A stretch of DNA of 64,000 bases from Terrirubrum flagellatum (GCF_022059845.1 NZ_CP091851.1:372001-436000); one strand, 5' to 3'. Positions 33,250-43,000 are shown, numbered from the stretch's first letter. Notes: generated by a model from the letters alone, not told the origin. Translations and numbers: made by a program.

Positions 33250-34035
33250 CTACACGATCTTCACCGACAGATCAGGCAGCCCCTCGATCTTGCAGAGGAT
33301 CAGATCGCCCTTCACGACGGGGCCGACATTTTCCGGCGTGCCGGAATAGATGATGTCGCCGGCCTTTAATTCGAACGCCTCCGATAATTTCGAGATCTGC
33401 TCGGCGACGCTCCAGATCATGTTCCTGAGATCGGAGTTCTGCTTCACCGCGCCGTTGACCGCGAGCGAGATCGCGCCCTTGACGAAATGGCCTGTCTTCT
33501 CGGCCGGATGCAGCGGCCCGATCGGCGCCGACATGTCGAAGGATTTGCCGATCTCCCACGGCTTTTTCTCATCGCCCATGGCGCGCTGCAGATCCCGCCG
33601 CGTCATATCGAGGCCGACCGCATAGCCGTAGACATGCTCAAGCGCGCCTTCGATCGGGATGTTGCGGCCGCCTGATTTCAGCGCCGCGACGAGTTCGACC
33701 TCGTAGTGATAATTCTTCGTCAGCGAGGGATAGGGGTGATCGCCGACTGCTCCGATGGCGACATGCTGGATCGCGTCGGATGGCTTCTGGAAGAAGAAGG
33801 GCGGCTCGCGATTGGGATCGGAGCCCATTTCGCGCGCATGGGCGGCGTAGTTTCGTCCGATGCAATAGATGCGCCTGACGGGAAAGAGTTGATCCGAGCC
33901 GGCGATCGGAATGAAGGATTGCGGCACGGCGAACAGCGCCTTCGTTCCGGCAGCCATCTGCGCCTCGGCGGGCGCAGCGGCCAAGGTCGCGCCGGCGGCG
34001 CCGGCGACAAGCATGCGACGGTCGAGCGTGGTCAT
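33250..34035 (-). CDS. Fumarylacetoacetate hydrolase family protein with Tat-like signal
   Basis: 261 residues. The FAH fold shows YCIGRNYAAHAREMG (about 57-71), the metal-binding Glu in YHYEVELVAAL and Asp in GYAVGLDMTRRDLQ, and the terminal DIIYSGTPENVGPV. The first 25 residues (LDRRMLVAGAAGATLAAAPAEAQ) look like a twin-arginine leader with an A-x-A site, unusual for a normally cytoplasmic family. It may hydrolyse or decarboxylate an acylpyruvate-like compound in the periplasm. It is followed by an MFS transporter gene in the same direction upstream, which may carry the substrate. Confidence 0.8.
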   Translation of the reverse strand: MTTLDRRMLVAGAAGATLAAAPAEAQMAAGTKALFAVPQSFIPIAGSDQLFPVRRIYCIGRNYAAHAREMGSDPNREPPFFFQKPSDAIQHVAIGAVGDHPYPSLTKNYHYEVELVAALKSGGRNIPIEGALEHVYGYAVGLDMTRRDLQRAMGDEKKPWEIGKSFDMSAPIGPLHPAEKTGHFVKGAISLAVNGAVKQNSDLRNMIWSVAEQISKLSEAFELKAGDIIYSGTPENVGPVVKGDLILCKIEGLPDLSVKIV

Positions 34036-34061
34036 GAGCGTCTCCCTCGTTTGAAAGGAGC

Positions 34062-35324
34062 CTAATCCAAAGTCGCCGCCGCTGAAATCGGGGCGGCGCG
34101 CCGGCGCCCCGCGAGATAGGCGGTCGCGCCGAGCGCTTGAATGAGGGCGGCGGCGATGAAGACGAGCGTGGCGTCGCCCGCTGACAGATCGCGCAGCAGG
34201 CCGAACGCCGCCGGCGCGAAGGCGTAGGTCGCCTGGCTGCAGGCGGTCGTCAGCGCGACGACGCGCGGCGTGATCTTTGGCGCGAATTCCGCCTGCGCAA
34301 TCAAGGGCGGCAGCGAGGTCGAGTTGCCGATGCCGAAGCCGAAGAGAATGACTCCGGCGAACAGCAACGGAATATTGCCGCCGCCGGCGAGAAGGAAAGC
34401 TGCGCAGCCGAGCATCTGCACGCCGAGATTCGCGCCGGCGATCAAACGGCGATCTGCGTCAGCGGGCATCAGCCAGCCGACAATGGTGCGGCCCAATATC
34501 GCCGAAGCCGTCGCAAGCCCCGCCGCGACGCCGGCGAATTGTGCGCCGAGCGCGGGCGTCAGCAGCGAGAAGAGATGCGCGATGAGGCCGATCTGCGCAA
34601 ACAGGCCGATCGCCATGCCGGCCGCCAGCGTCACGAAGGCGTAATCAGCGAAAAGTTTTTCGGGCGCGTGATCCGACATCGACTTGCGCGCAGCGGCGCT
34701 TGCCGCATCGCCGCCGTCTGGCGCCAATCCCATCGACGTGGGCGTGCGCGTAAGAATACGGAGCGACAGCGCGCCGACAATGATCAGCATCGCGACGCCA
34801 ACAATAATCGCCGCGCTGGAAAATCCGATCGAGCCGATCAGCAGCGCCCAGAGCGGCGAAAACAGCACGCCGCCGACGCTTGCGCCGTTATACGCCATCG
34901 CGAGCGCGGCCGGCCGTTTCGCGACGAACCAGGGCGACACCATCGCATTGATCGCCGCGGCGCCAAGCGGAACCCAGCCGACGCCGGTGAGAATAGCGGC
35001 GATGATCAGCATCCATTTCTCGCTGGCGAGCGACCAGCCGAGTACGCCAAGCGCCAGCGACAGCGCGCCGGCGATCGTGACGCCGGGCAATCCGAAGCGC
35101 CGATGCAGGCGCGGCAGATTCGCGACGACGACGGCGCCGATGAGGAAATGCAGCGTCACCGCGCTCGAGACGAAGGTGACGGACCATTGGCGCGCATCCT
35201 GCGCCGCCTTGAGATAGATCGGCGGGCCGTAGAATCCGACGCCCCAGCCGAAGATGGCGATGATGAAAGCGGCGGCGACGACGGTCCAGCCGTAGAAGCG
35301 CTCGCGTTGTTTCGCATTGATCAT
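34062..35324 (-). CDS. MFS transporter
   Basis: 420 residues with twelve hydrophobic segments in two halves and a loop near residues 195-215. FYGPPIYLKAAQ after the first helix resembles the oxalate/formate-antiporter and monocarboxylate-type MFS. ATG 35324 is preferred over 35336 because GGAG lies 6 bases upstream. It is 26 bp upstream of the FAH-family gene and probably co-transcribed, suggesting uptake of an organic acid. Confidence 0.8.
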   Translation of the reverse strand: MINAKQRERFYGWTVVAAAFIIAIFGWGVGFYGPPIYLKAAQDARQWSVTFVSSAVTLHFLIGAVVVANLPRLHRRFGLPGVTIAGALSLALGVLGWSLASEKWMLIIAAILTGVGWVPLGAAAINAMVSPWFVAKRPAALAMAYNGASVGGVLFSPLWALLIGSIGFSSAAIIVGVAMLIIVGALSLRILTRTPTSMGLAPDGGDAASAAARKSMSDHAPEKLFADYAFVTLAAGMAIGLFAQIGLIAHLFSLLTPALGAQFAGVAAGLATASAILGRTIVGWLMPADADRRLIAGANLGVQMLGCAAFLLAGGGNIPLLFAGVILFGFGIGNSTSLPPLIAQAEFAPKITPRVVALTTACSQATYAFAPAAFGLLRDLSAGDATLVFIAAALIQALGATAYLAGRRRAAPISAAATLD

Positions 35325-35411
35325 GGGTTTCTCCATCCGCGAGACGAGGCGCGAATGGTTTAGGCGGAAATGCGCCGGCGATGCTTCGACGGTGATCGAA
35401 GCAAGAGGCTC

Positions 35412-37133
35412 TTACGGCTGCTGCGGGCGGTCGCTGCCCCAGGCGCGCAGGCGCGCCATCAGCGGGAACGGATTTGATGGCGGATCGAAGCGCGGCTGCA
35501 GCAGGATCGGGCCAACCGCCTCGATCACCTTGCCGGTGATGTCGCCCGAGTTCCACGCGGCTTCGGCGCGGCCGAAGGTTTCCGGAATGCCTTTCGGCTC
35601 GTCCATGATGGTGAGGAAGAGGTAGCGCGGCTTGTCGGAGGGCGCGACCGCCATGAAGGTCGTGAAGTTCCGGTTCTTGGCGTAGCGGCCGTTGATCACC
35701 TTTTCCGCCGTGCCGGTCTTGCCGCCGACGAAGAAGCCGGGCACCGCCGCCTTGCGCGCCGAGCCGGCTGTCGCATTGAGGCGCATGATGAAGCGCATCG
35801 CTTCGCTCGTCTCGGGCTTGATCACCTGCGGCGCGCTCGCCATCGCCTGTTCCTGCGTGCGTTTCAGGAATGTGGGCGTGATCAGCTTGCCGCCATTCAT
35901 GAGCGCGCCGACGGCGGCGACCGCCTGCAGCGGCGCGACCGCGAGGCCGTGCCCGAAGGCGATGGTCGCGGTGTTGATCTCGCCCCAGCGCTGCGGGACG
36001 ATGGGCGCGGCGTTCTCCGGCAACTCGGTGCGCATGCGATCGAGCTGACCCAGTTTCCTCAGAAAGGCCTTGTGCCCCTCGACGCCAACGGAAAGCGCCA
36101 TCTTCATCGAACCCATGTTCGAGGAATGCACGAACACTTCCGGCACCGTGAGGGATCGGCCCGTGCCGTGATATTCACGGATGACCTGGCGACCGAAGCG
36201 CATCACGCCGCCGGCCGTCGAAAAAGACGAATTGATCGACGCCTTGCCGCTGTCGAGCGCCATCGCGATCGTCAGCGCCTTGAAGGTCGAGCCCATCTCG
36301 TAGACGCCGACCGTCATGCGGTTGATGTGATCGGGGTCGAGCGCATCAGCGGGATTGTTGGGATCGAAATCGGGCAGCGACACAAGCCCGACCACTTCGC
36401 CTGTCGTCACGTCATAGACCATGCCGGCTGCGGCCTTGGCCTTGAAGCGATCGAGGCCCCAGGCGAGCTTCTCGCGCAGCGCGTGCTGCACGCGCAGATC
36501 GATCGAGAGCGCGAGCGGCTTCAGATCCTCCGCCGTCTGGCCGAGACCGAAGCTTTGCAGCGCGCTGACGCCCTGGTTGTCGATATATTTCTCGATGCCG
36601 GCGATGCCGACGCCGTCGAGGTTGGTGGCGCCGAGCACATGCGCCGCCTCGATGCCGTTGGGATAGACGCGCTTGTGCTCCGGCCAGAAGGCGACGCCGG
36701 GAATGCCGAGGCGGAACACCTCCGCCTTTTCGCGCGGCGTGACGAAGCGCTTGACCCAGACGAAGCCCTTCTTGGTGTTGAGCTTGGCGCGCAGTTCGCT
36801 GGCGTTGAGATCAGGCAGCACCGCGGTCAGGAGTTCGGTCGCCTCGTCCTTGTCGATGATGTTGCGCGGCTCGGCGAACACCGAGAAGCTCGAAATGCTC
36901 GTCGCCATCAGCTCGCCGTTGCGATCCATGATGTCGGGGCGGAACCCTGACGACGCCGCGGCAAGCGAACGCGGCGAGGCGGGCTCGATTTCGCCAGAGG
37001 CGCGGGCGAGCTGCACGAGTCGGCCGCTGATGACGCCGAACGCAAGCAGGAAGGCGCATCCAACGACGAGCAGCCGGTTGCTGCTCTTGTCGGGACGCAT
37101 CCTGAAGAGACTAACGACGCCGCGAGGGATCAT
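35412..37133 (-). CDS. Class B penicillin-binding protein (FtsI/PBP2-type transpeptidase)
   Basis: 573 residues. One N-terminal membrane helix (LLVVGCAFLLAFGVISGRLV, about 21-40), a dimerisation domain, then the transpeptidase with its three motifs in order: S-x-x-K in GSTFKALT (catalytic Ser about 282), S-x-N in HSSNMG, and K-T-G in GGKTGTAEK. It cross-links septal or lateral peptidoglycan in the periplasm. It stands alone, not in the usual mraZ-mraW-ftsL-ftsI-murE cluster. It may be the genome's only FtsI relocated, or a second paralogue. Confidence 0.88.
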   Translation of the reverse strand: MIPRGVVSLFRMRPDKSSNRLLVVGCAFLLAFGVISGRLVQLARASGEIEPASPRSLAAASSGFRPDIMDRNGELMATSISSFSVFAEPRNIIDKDEATELLTAVLPDLNASELRAKLNTKKGFVWVKRFVTPREKAEVFRLGIPGVAFWPEHKRVYPNGIEAAHVLGATNLDGVGIAGIEKYIDNQGVSALQSFGLGQTAEDLKPLALSIDLRVQHALREKLAWGLDRFKAKAAAGMVYDVTTGEVVGLVSLPDFDPNNPADALDPDHINRMTVGVYEMGSTFKALTIAMALDSGKASINSSFSTAGGVMRFGRQVIREYHGTGRSLTVPEVFVHSSNMGSMKMALSVGVEGHKAFLRKLGQLDRMRTELPENAAPIVPQRWGEINTATIAFGHGLAVAPLQAVAAVGALMNGGKLITPTFLKRTQEQAMASAPQVIKPETSEAMRFIMRLNATAGSARKAAVPGFFVGGKTGTAEKVINGRYAKNRNFTTFMAVAPSDKPRYLFLTIMDEPKGIPETFGRAEAAWNSGDITGKVIEAVGPILLQPRFDPPSNPFPLMARLRAWGSDRPQQP

Positions 37134-37234
37134 GGTTTCCGCCTGTGAGCGGGCGAGCGGCCGCTCAGGCCTCGGCGCGTTGTCCCGACGCGCGCGATCG
37201 GCCCGGCGAACCGGCTTGCGAACCGCAATCGCTA

Positions 37235-37948
37235 TCAGTCCGCTGTTTCGGTTAGCGTCCTGTTAACGATGCGGGGCTGCGGCGTTTCATCCACAGGCCA
37301 GAGGAAGCTGCGCATCGCCAGTGCGGCGGCGGCCCCGGCAAGTTGAGCCAGGATGAAAGGAACGACGCCTGCAGGCGCGATGCCGGCAAAGGTGTCCGAC
37401 AAGGCGCGCGCGATGGTCACCGCCGGATTGGCGAAGGATGTGGAGGCGGTGAACCAGTAGGCGGAGGCGATGTAGAGTGCGACGGCGGGGGGAATAGTGG
37501 ATGGCGAGCGCGCCGAGGCGCCAAAGATCGTCAGCAGCAGTCCGAACGTCGCGACGCCTTCGGCGAACCATTGCGATGGCCCGAACCGTACGGTGGTCGA
37601 GAACTGCAGCAGCGGCAGGTCGAACATCGCATGGGCCGCGAAGACGCCAGTGATTGCCCCAACGATTTGAGCCGCGAGATAGGCGCCAGCGTCCCGCCAT
37701 TTCATTTCGCCGCGCATCGCCATGGCGAGGCTCACCGCCGGATTGAAATGCGCGCCGGAGATCGGCTGGAAGATCAGGATCAACACGGCGAGCATCGCTG
37801 CCGTCGCGAGAGTGTTGGCGAGCAGCGCGATGGCGACGTTTCCGCCCGCGAGTTTCGCCGCCATGATTCCTGATCCGACCACGGCGGCGAGCAGGAAAGC
37901 CGAGCCAAGCGTCTCAGCGAGAGTCCGGCGCGCGAGCGTCGCGGTCAT
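37235..37948 (-). CDS. aqpS: Aquaglyceroporin (MIP family), arsenic-associated AqpS type
   Basis: 237 residues with six helices and two NPA half-helices: GAHFNPAVS (about 66) and TSFANPAVT (about 174). Its start overlaps the arsC stop by 4 bp, placing it in an arsR-arsC-aqpS operon. In Sinorhizobium meliloti the ArsC product As(III) leaves the cell through AqpS, in place of the ArsB pump. No arsB or acr3 gene is adjacent here, which fits the same scheme. Confidence 0.9.
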   Translation of the reverse strand: MTATLARRTLAETLGSAFLLAAVVGSGIMAAKLAGGNVAIALLANTLATAAMLAVLILIFQPISGAHFNPAVSLAMAMRGEMKWRDAGAYLAAQIVGAITGVFAAHAMFDLPLLQFSTTVRFGPSQWFAEGVATFGLLLTIFGASARSPSTIPPAVALYIASAYWFTASTSFANPAVTIARALSDTFAGIAPAGVVPFILAQLAGAAAALAMRSFLWPVDETPQPRIVNRTLTETAD

Positions 37949-38460
37949 TTGCTGTCAGTCGCGCCTTCGAGCCGGCCGATCTCGCGCAGGCGGTTGGCGA
38001 GGGCGATTTCATCGAGTGATTTCACCGGGAGCGCCAGAAAAACGTCGATGCGATTCTTGAGAAACTTGAACGCGCGATTGAAGGCGCGCTGTTTCTCGAC
38101 GTCGGAGCCTTCGACATGAGACGGATCTTCAACGCCCCAATGCGCAGTCATGGGATGGCCAGGCCACACGGGACAGGTTTCGCCCGCTGCGTCATCGCAA
38201 ACGGTGAAAATGAAATCCATGTGCGGCGCGCCGGCGCCAGCGAATTCGTCCCAGCTCTTCGAGCGGAATCCTTCGGTCGGATAATCGAGCGCGGCCAGCG
38301 TCGTGAGAGCGAGCGGATTGACGCTCCCCTTCGGCTCGCTGCCGGCGGACCAGGCGTTGAAGCGTCCGGCCCCGTCTTTTCTGAGAATGCTTTCGGCAAG
38401 AATCGAACGCGCCGAATTGCCGGTGCAGAGAAACAGAACGTTGAAGGGATGGTCAGTCAC
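37945..38460 (-). CDS. arsC: Arsenate reductase, low-molecular-weight phosphatase (thioredoxin) type
   Basis: 171 residues. The P-loop VLFLCTGNSARS (about 9-20, nucleophile Cys14) opens the protein. The partner cysteines lie in IFTVCDDAAGETCPVWPG (about 85-103). It reduces As(V) to As(III) using thioredoxin or glutaredoxin. It overlaps arsR upstream by 8 bp and aqpS downstream by 4 bp. The C-terminal tail of about 30 residues (after ALPVKSLDE) is a usual extension. Confidence 0.92.
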   Translation of the reverse strand: MTDHPFNVLFLCTGNSARSILAESILRKDGAGRFNAWSAGSEPKGSVNPLALTTLAALDYPTEGFRSKSWDEFAGAGAPHMDFIFTVCDDAAGETCPVWPGHPMTAHWGVEDPSHVEGSDVEKQRAFNRAFKFLKNRIDVFLALPVKSLDEIALANRLREIGRLEGATDSK

Positions 38461-38806
38461 AGCAGGCGGTCTCCGCTGGCGCGCAAGCCGCCGCAGCGAG
38501 CGCCGGCGCGCAGATTTCAGGACGTCCCGCGCAGCAATCCTGCATCAGGAAGCGGATGAGATCGGTCAGCTTCTCAAAGGCGGCGGCGTAGACGATCGAG
38601 CGCGCCGCGCGTCGCGCCGCGACGAGTCCCGCCCGCTCCAGCTCCTTGAGATGGAAGGAAGCGTTCGACGCCGTCACCTCCATGGCCTCTCCGATCGCGC
38701 CGGCGGCGATCCCGTCCGGGCCCGCCTGGACCAGCAGACGGAGGATGCGCAGCCGGGTCTCCTGAGAGAGCGCCCCGAATGCGACGAGCGCTTGACGTTC
38801 GTCCAT
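38453..38806 (-). CDS. arsR: ArsR-family metalloregulator
   Basis: 117 residues. The winged helix-turn-helix (LSQETRLRILRLLVQAG ... ASNASFHLKELERAGLV) fills residues 13-65. The C-terminal DCCAGRPEIC (about 90-98) carries the Cys-Cys-x5-Cys arsenite site seen in Acidithiobacillus-type ArsR; more Cys follow (AACAPAETACCD). As(III) binding releases DNA. A perfect inverted repeat in the 42-bp gap upstream is the expected operator, serving arsR and the divergent DUF6428 gene. Confidence 0.92.
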   Translation of the reverse strand: MDERQALVAFGALSQETRLRILRLLVQAGPDGIAAGAIGEAMEVTASNASFHLKELERAGLVAARRAARSIVYAAAFEKLTDLIRFLMQDCCAGRPEICAPALAAAACAPAETACCD

Positions 38807-38834
38807 ATTTTGATGATCCTAAAAATATCAAAAT
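38807..38834. promoter_or_regulatory. ArsR operator in the divergent ars promoter
   Basis: ATTTTGAT (38807-38814) and ATCAAAAT (38827-38834) are exact complements, 12 bases apart. They fill most of the gap between the arsR ATG and the DUF6428 ATG. ATATCAAAAT-type half-sites are typical of ArsR dimers. Binding would block both promoters. The AT-richness stands out from the GC-rich surroundings. Confidence 0.7.
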
Positions 38835-38848
38835 GAGGAGTAGCGGAG

Positions 38849-39373
38849 ATGATCGAATCCGACAAGCGGGAAATTCCGGAGCTTCAGGCGTCGAACGATC
38901 TGCCGCTTGGCGCGCTGCTTGATCTGTTCTCGGCCCATGCGGGAGCGCCGCTGGTCTTCAACTATCAAGGGCGGAGCGTGAAGCCGGGCTATCACGTCAC
39001 CGAGGTCAAGGCCGGGCGTTTCGAGGGGCTCGATTGCGGCGCCAATCCGGAAGCCTGGTCGGAAGTCTTCGTGCAGCTATGGGATGTGGACGAAAGCGGC
39101 AGAACTCATATGCCGGCGGGGAAATTCGCAGCGATCATTGGCAAGGTCGCCGCTCATACGCCGCTCGATCCCGCCGCCAAACTGACTTTCGAGGTCAGCG
39201 ACGGCGTGCGCCCGATCGCGCTCCATCGGGCGGCGTCCGCCCGTCTTGCCGGCGATGCGATTCATGTCGCGCTTGAACCACGTGCAGCGAGCTGCAAGCC
39301 AAGGGATCGCTGGCTGGAAGCGCAAAGCACGCTGTCGGGGTGTTGCGCGCCCCGCGCCGCCTGCTGCGCCTGA
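38849..39373 (+). CDS. DUF6428 family protein, arsenic-operon associated
   Basis: 174 residues. The DUF6428 core (LVFNYQGRSVKPGYHVTEVKAG, then CGANPEAWSEVFVQLWD) is followed by a HMPAGKFAAIIGKV block. The C-terminus ends in SGCCAPRAACCA: two vicinal Cys pairs that could bind arsenite. The family is regularly found next to arsR. It is divergent from arsR and under the same operator. A role as arsenite scavenger or sensor is inference. Confidence 0.78.
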   Translation: MIESDKREIPELQASNDLPLGALLDLFSAHAGAPLVFNYQGRSVKPGYHVTEVKAGRFEGLDCGANPEAWSEVFVQLWDVDESGRTHMPAGKFAAIIGKVAAHTPLDPAAKLTFEVSDGVRPIALHRAASARLAGDAIHVALEPRAASCKPRDRWLEAQSTLSGCCAPRAACCA

Positions 39374-39532
39374 GAGCCTCGAAAGCGCGCAAGGAAAATA
39401 ATCCTTGACAGCGTGACGCTGCTGAGGCATGAATGGGCGACGCTCCGCCATTGCGCCCAGCTCCGGGCCGCGCATAGCCGCCTCCCGCCCAAACTCTAGG
39501 CAACCCTTGGGAAAGCCGGCACAAGGCCGGCC

Positions 39533-40942
39533 ATGCTGCAGCCGACTCCACCAGGCCGGACGGGCGCCGCCCGCTGGCGACAGGAGCTTGTCGCCACGCT
39601 GAAGCTCGCCTGGCCGCTGATCCTGGGCAATTTCGCCCAGAACATGCTGACCTTCGTCGACCTGATCCTGCTGGGTTGGATCGGATCGCGCGCGCTCGCC
39701 GCCGGCGCGCTCGGGACCAATCTCTATTTCGCGACCTTCATCTTCGGCATCGGCGTCACCGCCGCTGTCGCGCCGTTGCTGGCCGAAGAGCTTGGGGCGC
39801 GGAAACATTCGGTGCGCGAGGTCCGGCGCAGCGTGCGGCAGGGCTTCTGGGTGTCGGTCTCGATCTCTGTTCCGATCTGGATCGCGCTCTGGAATGGCGA
39901 ATCGATCCTGCGCGCCTTCGGGCAGGAGCCCGACCTCGCCCATGAGGCCGGCCGCTATCTCCATGCGCTGCAATGGTCGACGCTGCCGGGGCTCGGCTTT
40001 CTCGTGCTGCGCCAGTTCCTCGCGGCGCGAGAGAGGCCAAGATGGGCGCTGGCGATCCAGGTCGTCGCGCTGCCCGTGAACGCCTTCCTCGCCTGGGCGC
40101 TGATCTTCGGCCATTTCGGCCTGCCGGAATTGGGGCTGGTCGGCGCCGGTCTCGCGACCACCATCGTCAGTTGGCTCGCCTTCTTCGCGATCGCGGCCGT
40201 AGTTGCGCTCGACAGGAGCTTCCGCCGCTATCACCTGTTCGGCCGCTTCTGGCGCGCCGACTGGCCGCGCTATGGCAAGCTATGGGCGATCGGGTTGCCG
40301 ATCGGGCTGACGCTGTTGTTTGAGGTGACGATCTTCAGCGCCGCGACCTTCGTCATGGGCCGGCTCGGAGCGGCCGAGCTCGCGGCGCACGCCATCGCGC
40401 TGCAGATCGCTTCGGCGTCCTTCATGGTGCCGATGGGGCTGTCGCAGGCGGCGACGGTTCGGGTCGGCCTGTCCTTTGGCGCGCGCGACCCTGAAGGCAT
40501 CGGCCGCGCCGGCTGGACGGCCTTTGCGCTCACCATGGCCTATATGTCGGCGTCCGCGATCATCCTGATGGTCATTCCGGCGACGCTTGCGGGGCTCTTC
40601 CTCGATTCGGCAAATCCGGCGAATGCGGCCGTGCTCGGATTCGCGGTGGCCTATCTCCTGATCGCGGCCCTGTTCCAGCTCGTCGACGGCGCGCAGTCGG
40701 TGGCGGCCGGCATGCTTCGCGGTTTGCAGGACACGCGCTGGCCGATGGTGATCGCGCTCGTCGGCTACTGGCTCATCGGCGCGCCGCTGGGCGTGGCGCT
40801 GGCGTTCGGCACCAATCTCAGGGGCAGCGGCGTCTGGATCGGCCTTGCGACGGGGCTCGCCGTCGTCGCGCTCGCGCTGATGGCGCGCTGGATGGCGCGC
40901 GAGCAGCTCGGACTTGATCGTTCGCCGGCGACGCTCGCGTGA
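39533..40942 (+). CDS. MATE family multidrug/Na+ efflux transporter
   Basis: 469 residues with twelve helices in two six-helix halves. The N-terminal WPLILGNFAQNMLTFVDLILLG and the mid-protein AAELAAHAIALQIASASFMVPMG blocks are typical of NorM-type MATE proteins. It exports cationic compounds in exchange for Na+ or H+. It stands 160 bp after DUF6428 on the same strand; a link to arsenic is not evident. Confidence 0.88.
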   Translation: MLQPTPPGRTGAARWRQELVATLKLAWPLILGNFAQNMLTFVDLILLGWIGSRALAAGALGTNLYFATFIFGIGVTAAVAPLLAEELGARKHSVREVRRSVRQGFWVSVSISVPIWIALWNGESILRAFGQEPDLAHEAGRYLHALQWSTLPGLGFLVLRQFLAARERPRWALAIQVVALPVNAFLAWALIFGHFGLPELGLVGAGLATTIVSWLAFFAIAAVVALDRSFRRYHLFGRFWRADWPRYGKLWAIGLPIGLTLLFEVTIFSAATFVMGRLGAAELAAHAIALQIASASFMVPMGLSQAATVRVGLSFGARDPEGIGRAGWTAFALTMAYMSASAIILMVIPATLAGLFLDSANPANAAVLGFAVAYLLIAALFQLVDGAQSVAAGMLRGLQDTRWPMVIALVGYWLIGAPLGVALAFGTNLRGSGVWIGLATGLAVVALALMARWMAREQLGLDRSPATLA

Positions 40943-41156
40943 CGTCAAGACCTTAAAGCGACGCCCTTCGAGGAGTGACTTTGCGCCGCGCTTTTCACGC
41001 GGCCGTGAATATGGACAGCATATTGGAGCCATGCCAAACAGCCCGGCGGCGAGGGGTCTGATCGACGCTTTCGCCAAGCCGATTCCATTGCTTTCGCCGG
41101 TTGTCCGACGGGCGAAGAAGGCCCGCCCGGGCCGCTTGAGACTAGGGTGTTGATCC

Positions 41157-41681
41157 GTGGCCACGACCACCGCCGAACCGACCCGCCGGGATTTCCTCTA
41201 TATTGCCACCGGCGCCGCCGCTGCGGTGGGAACCGCCGCCGTCGTCTGGCCCTTCATCAGCTCGATGCGCCCCGATGCGGCGACGCTGGCCGCCGGCGCG
41301 CCGGTTGATTTCGATCTCGCTCCTGTCGCCGAAGGCCAGATCGTCAAGCTGTTCTGGCGCGGCAAGCTGATCTTCGTTCGCAACCGGACGCAGAAGGAGA
41401 TCGACGAGGCGCGCGCCGTCGATATCAACACGCTGATCGATCCGCAGTCCGATCAGGACCGGGTCAAGGCGGGCAAGGACAAGTGGCTGATCGTCTACGG
41501 CAACTGCACCCATCTCGGCTGCATCCCGCTTGGGCATGAGGGCAATTACGAGGGCTGGTTCTGTCCGTGCCACGGATCGCAGTACGACACGTCGGGCCGC
41601 GTCCGCGTCGGGCCGGCGCCGCTGAACCTGCCGATTCCGCCTTACGCATTCACTTCCGATACGAAAATCCGCATCGGCTGA
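41157..41681 (+). CDS. petA: Ubiquinol-cytochrome c reductase Rieske iron-sulphur subunit
   Basis: 174 residues from a GTG start. A Tat-type N-terminus ([20 protein letters not shown]) both targets and anchors the protein. The [2Fe-2S] ligands lie in CTHLGC (about 118) and CPCHGSQYD (about 138), the two Rieske boxes. It transfers electrons from quinol to cytochrome c1 in the bc1 complex. First gene of petABC; petB starts 15 bp downstream. Confidence 0.95.
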   Translation: MATTTAEPTRRDFLYIATGAAAAVGTAAVVWPFISSMRPDAATLAAGAPVDFDLAPVAEGQIVKLFWRGKLIFVRNRTQKEIDEARAVDINTLIDPQSDQDRVKAGKDKWLIVYGNCTHLGCIPLGHEGNYEGWFCPCHGSQYDTSGRVRVGPAPLNLPIPPYAFTSDTKIRIG

Positions 41682-41695
41682 CGGACCAGAGAACA

Positions 41696-42976
41696 ATGAG
41701 CGGTCATTCCTCCTACGTCCCCAGCAACGGCTTCACGCGCTGGATCGATTCGCGCCTGCCGATCATCCGGCTGGTGCATGACACCGCGGTCTCCTATCCG
41801 GTGCCGCGCAATCTCAACTATTTCTGGACCTTCGGCGGCATCCTCACCTTCATGCTGGTCGCGCAGATCGTGACCGGCGTGGTGCTCGTGATGCACTACA
41901 CGCCGCATGCGGAGATGGCCTTCACGTCGGTCGAGATGATCATGCGCGACGTGAACTATGGCTGGCTGATCCGCTATCTCCACTCGAACGGCGCGTCGAT
42001 GTTCTTCCTCGCCGTCTACATCCACATCTTCCGCGGCATGTATTACGGCTCCTACAAGGCGCCCCGCGAGATCCTGTGGATCCTCGGCGTCGTCATCTTC
42101 CTGCTGATGATGGCCGCGGCCTTCATGGGCTACGTGCTTCCTTGGGGCCAGATGAGCTTCTGGGGCGCGACCGTCATCACCAACCTGCTCGGCGCGCTGC
42201 CTGTCGTTGGCGAGACGATCCTGTCGCTGCTGTGGGGCGGCTACTCCGTCGACAATCCGACGCTGAACCGCTTCTTCTCGCTGCATTATCTCATCCCGTT
42301 CATGATCGCTGGCGTGGTGATCCTGCACATCTGGGCGCTGCATCATGTCGGACAGAACAATCCGACCGGCGTCGAGGTGAAGGACGTCCGCAAGGACACC
42401 GTGCCGTTCACGCCCTACGCCACCGTCAAGGACGTGTTCGCGATGGTGTGCTTCTGCGTCGTGTTCGCGTGGTTCGTGTTCTACACGCCGAACTTCCTCG
42501 GCCATGCCGACAACTATGTCCGCGCCAATCCGGCGGCGACGCCGGCGCATATCGTGCCTGAATGGTACTTCCTGCCGTTCTACGCGATCCTGCGCGCGAT
42601 CCCGTCGAAGCTCGGCGGCGTGCTCTTCATGTTCGGCTCGATCGCGATCCTCGCTTTCCTGCCCTGGATCGACACGTCGCGCGTGCGCTCGATGGACTAT
42701 CGTCCGGTGGCGAAAGTGTTCTTCTGGGCCTTCGTGATCGACGCGATCCTGCTCGGCTGGCTCGGCGCCAAGCCGGCGGAAGGCGGCTACATCATCATGG
42801 CGCGCATCTGCACCTTCTATTACTTCGCCTACTTCGCCATCCTTCTCGTGCTCGGCCTGTTCGAGACGCCGAAGAAGCTTCCTGCTTCGATCGCCGATTC
42901 GGTGCTCGCGAGCAGCAAGGGCCATGGCGCGCCGGTGCTCGCCGGCGCTGCGGCTGCGCCGCAGACGAAGGGTTGA
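41696..42976 (+). CDS. petB: Cytochrome b of the bc1 complex
   Basis: 426 residues with eight helices. The four haem-ligating histidines lie in [20 protein letters not shown] and [38 protein letters not shown] is the Qo-site PEWY motif. An earlier in-frame ATG at 41567 lies inside petA and is not used. It oxidises ubiquinol at Qo and reduces quinone at Qi across the inner membrane. Confidence 0.96.
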   Translation: MSGHSSYVPSNGFTRWIDSRLPIIRLVHDTAVSYPVPRNLNYFWTFGGILTFMLVAQIVTGVVLVMHYTPHAEMAFTSVEMIMRDVNYGWLIRYLHSNGASMFFLAVYIHIFRGMYYGSYKAPREILWILGVVIFLLMMAAAFMGYVLPWGQMSFWGATVITNLLGALPVVGETILSLLWGGYSVDNPTLNRFFSLHYLIPFMIAGVVILHIWALHHVGQNNPTGVEVKDVRKDTVPFTPYATVKDVFAMVCFCVVFAWFVFYTPNFLGHADNYVRANPAATPAHIVPEWYFLPFYAILRAIPSKLGGVLFMFGSIAILAFLPWIDTSRVRSMDYRPVAKVFFWAFVIDAILLGWLGAKPAEGGYIIMARICTFYYFAYFAILLVLGLFETPKKLPASIADSVLASSKGHGAPVLAGAAAAPQTKG

Positions 42977-43000
42977 GGCGGGTCGGGGCCGAGAACAATC

